Positions 4,669-5,179 of a DNA stretch of 5,179 nt are shown in pieces. The stretch is from an uncultured Enterobacter sp. (lineage in GTDB: Bacteria; Pseudomonadota; Gammaproteobacteria; Enterobacterales; Enterobacteriaceae): NCBI GenBank assembly GCA_946477805.1, contig CAMKZP010000289.1:1-5179 (forward strand). Direction: 5' to 3'. A program made the position numbers and the translations under genes. The first letter of the stretch is position 1. Every line of letters starts with the position of its first letter. The notes beneath the pieces are model-generated. The model was not told where the DNA came from. It ran no database searches and saw only the letters and a list, made by a program, of their open reading frames with translations.

Positions 4669-5179
4669 ATGACCCATAAAACGCAGCATTTCTCGCTTAA
4701 GGTGCTGACGATAAACATTCATAAGGGCTTCACAGCATTTAACCGCCGCTTCATTTTACCGGAGCTGCGCGACGCCGTGCGCACGGTGAGCGCGGACATT
4801 GTTTGCCTGCAGGAGGTGATGGGCGCGCACGAGGTGCATCCGATGCACGTCGAAAACTGGCCCGATACCCCCCACTACGAATTTCTGGCCGATACCATGT
4901 GGAGCGATTACGCCTACGGACGCAACGCGGTTTATCCGGAGGGGCACCACGGTAACGCGGTGCTGTCGCGTTTTCCTATCGAACATTATGAGAATCGCGA
5001 CGTCTCGGTTGGAGAGAGCGAAAAGCGCGGCCTGCTTTACTGCCGCATCGCGCCGCCGGACCTCGATTTCCCTGTCCATGTGGGCTGTGTTCACCTTGGT
5101 CTGCGTGAAGCGCACCGCCAGGCCCAGCTGCAGATGCTGGCGGAGTGGACAAACGCGCTGCCGGAAGGCGAGCCTGTGG
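4669..5179 (+). CDS. ybhP: YbhP, endonuclease/exonuclease/phosphatase (EEP) family protein (5' part)
   Basis: The first 170 codons are present and the frame runs open to the window edge; E. coli YbhP is about 253 residues, so roughly the last third is missing. EEP-superfamily motifs are visible: VLTINIHKG (12-20) with Asn16, the metal-ligand motif IVCLQEV (44-50) with Glu49, EGHHGNAVLSRFPI (91-104), and HLGLREAHRQAQ (142-153) with the family His. The later GDFND and SDH motifs of the family would lie beyond the window. Members are Mg-dependent phosphodiesterases acting on nucleic acids, inositol phosphates or phospholipids; the substrate of YbhP is not established to my knowledge. In E. coli it precedes clsB (cardiolipin synthase) and ybhN, hinting at phospholipid turnover (inference). 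AGGAAGG (4657-4663), 5 nt upstream, supports the start. No signal peptide is evident. Confidence 0.94.
   Translation, partial: MTHKTQHFSLKVLTINIHKGFTAFNRRFILPELRDAVRTVSADIVCLQEVMGAHEVHPMHVENWPDTPHYEFLADTMWSDYAYGRNAVYPEGHHGNAVLSRFPIEHYENRDVSVGESEKRGLLYCRIAPPDLDFPVHVGCVHLGLREAHRQAQLQMLAEWTNALPEGEPV

Noticed and set aside
4756..5115. 119-residue minus-strand frame opposite ybhP
   Set aside because: It is a mirror frame of the EEP-family gene, which has clear catalytic motifs on the + strand.
1..5179. A previously undescribed system in this window
   Set aside because: Every gene corresponds to a conserved enterobacterial locus. No transfer signs, defence-type domains, integrase, IS ends or compositional break were seen apart from the REP pair.

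Overview
The window reads as chromosomal DNA of a GC-rich enterobacterium. All six genes match, in order and protein length, my memory of the E. coli K-12 ybhG-ybhF-ybhS-ybhR / ybhQ / ybhP region. The base composition and a REP palindrome of the GGCGCTACGCTTACC type point to Enterobacter or a near relative (Leclercia, Lelliottia, Klebsiella). The genus is an inference and no database was searched.

Layout: 1-105 is the 3' end of ybhG (periplasmic membrane-fusion subunit). 98-1837 is ybhF (tandem-domain ABC ATPase). 1827-2960 is ybhS and 3057-4163 is ybhR (two paralogous ABC-2 permeases). These four genes run on the + strand; the first three overlap by a few bases, while ybhS and ybhR are separated by 96 bp holding a REP/BIME pair. 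ybhQ (4125-4535, minus strand) converges on ybhR and their coding ends overlap by 39 bp. A 133-bp divergent gap (4536-4668) holds a perfect 8+8 palindrome. It leads into ybhP (4669 onward, + strand), a metal-dependent endonuclease/exonuclease/phosphatase-family protein cut by the window edge.

How the genes work together: YbhF should dimerise its two nucleotide-binding domains under a YbhS-YbhR membrane heterodimer, with YbhG bridging towards an outer-membrane channel. The E. coli system has been described as a drug (tetracycline-type) and cation efflux pump controlled by the TetR-family regulator CecR (YbiH), whose gene would lie upstream of this window. YbhQ (small membrane protein) and YbhP belong to separate transcription units; in E. 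coli ybhP is followed by clsB (ybhO) and ybhN, linking it by position to phospholipid metabolism.

I see no mobile element, CRISPR array, tRNA/rRNA or plainly new system; this is a conserved core region. The points most worth checking are the complementary degeneracy of the two YbhF ATPase halves, the REP pair abutting the ybhR ribosome-binding site, the 10-bp hairpin and 39-bp overlap at the ybhR/ybhQ junction, and the palindrome between ybhQ and ybhP.
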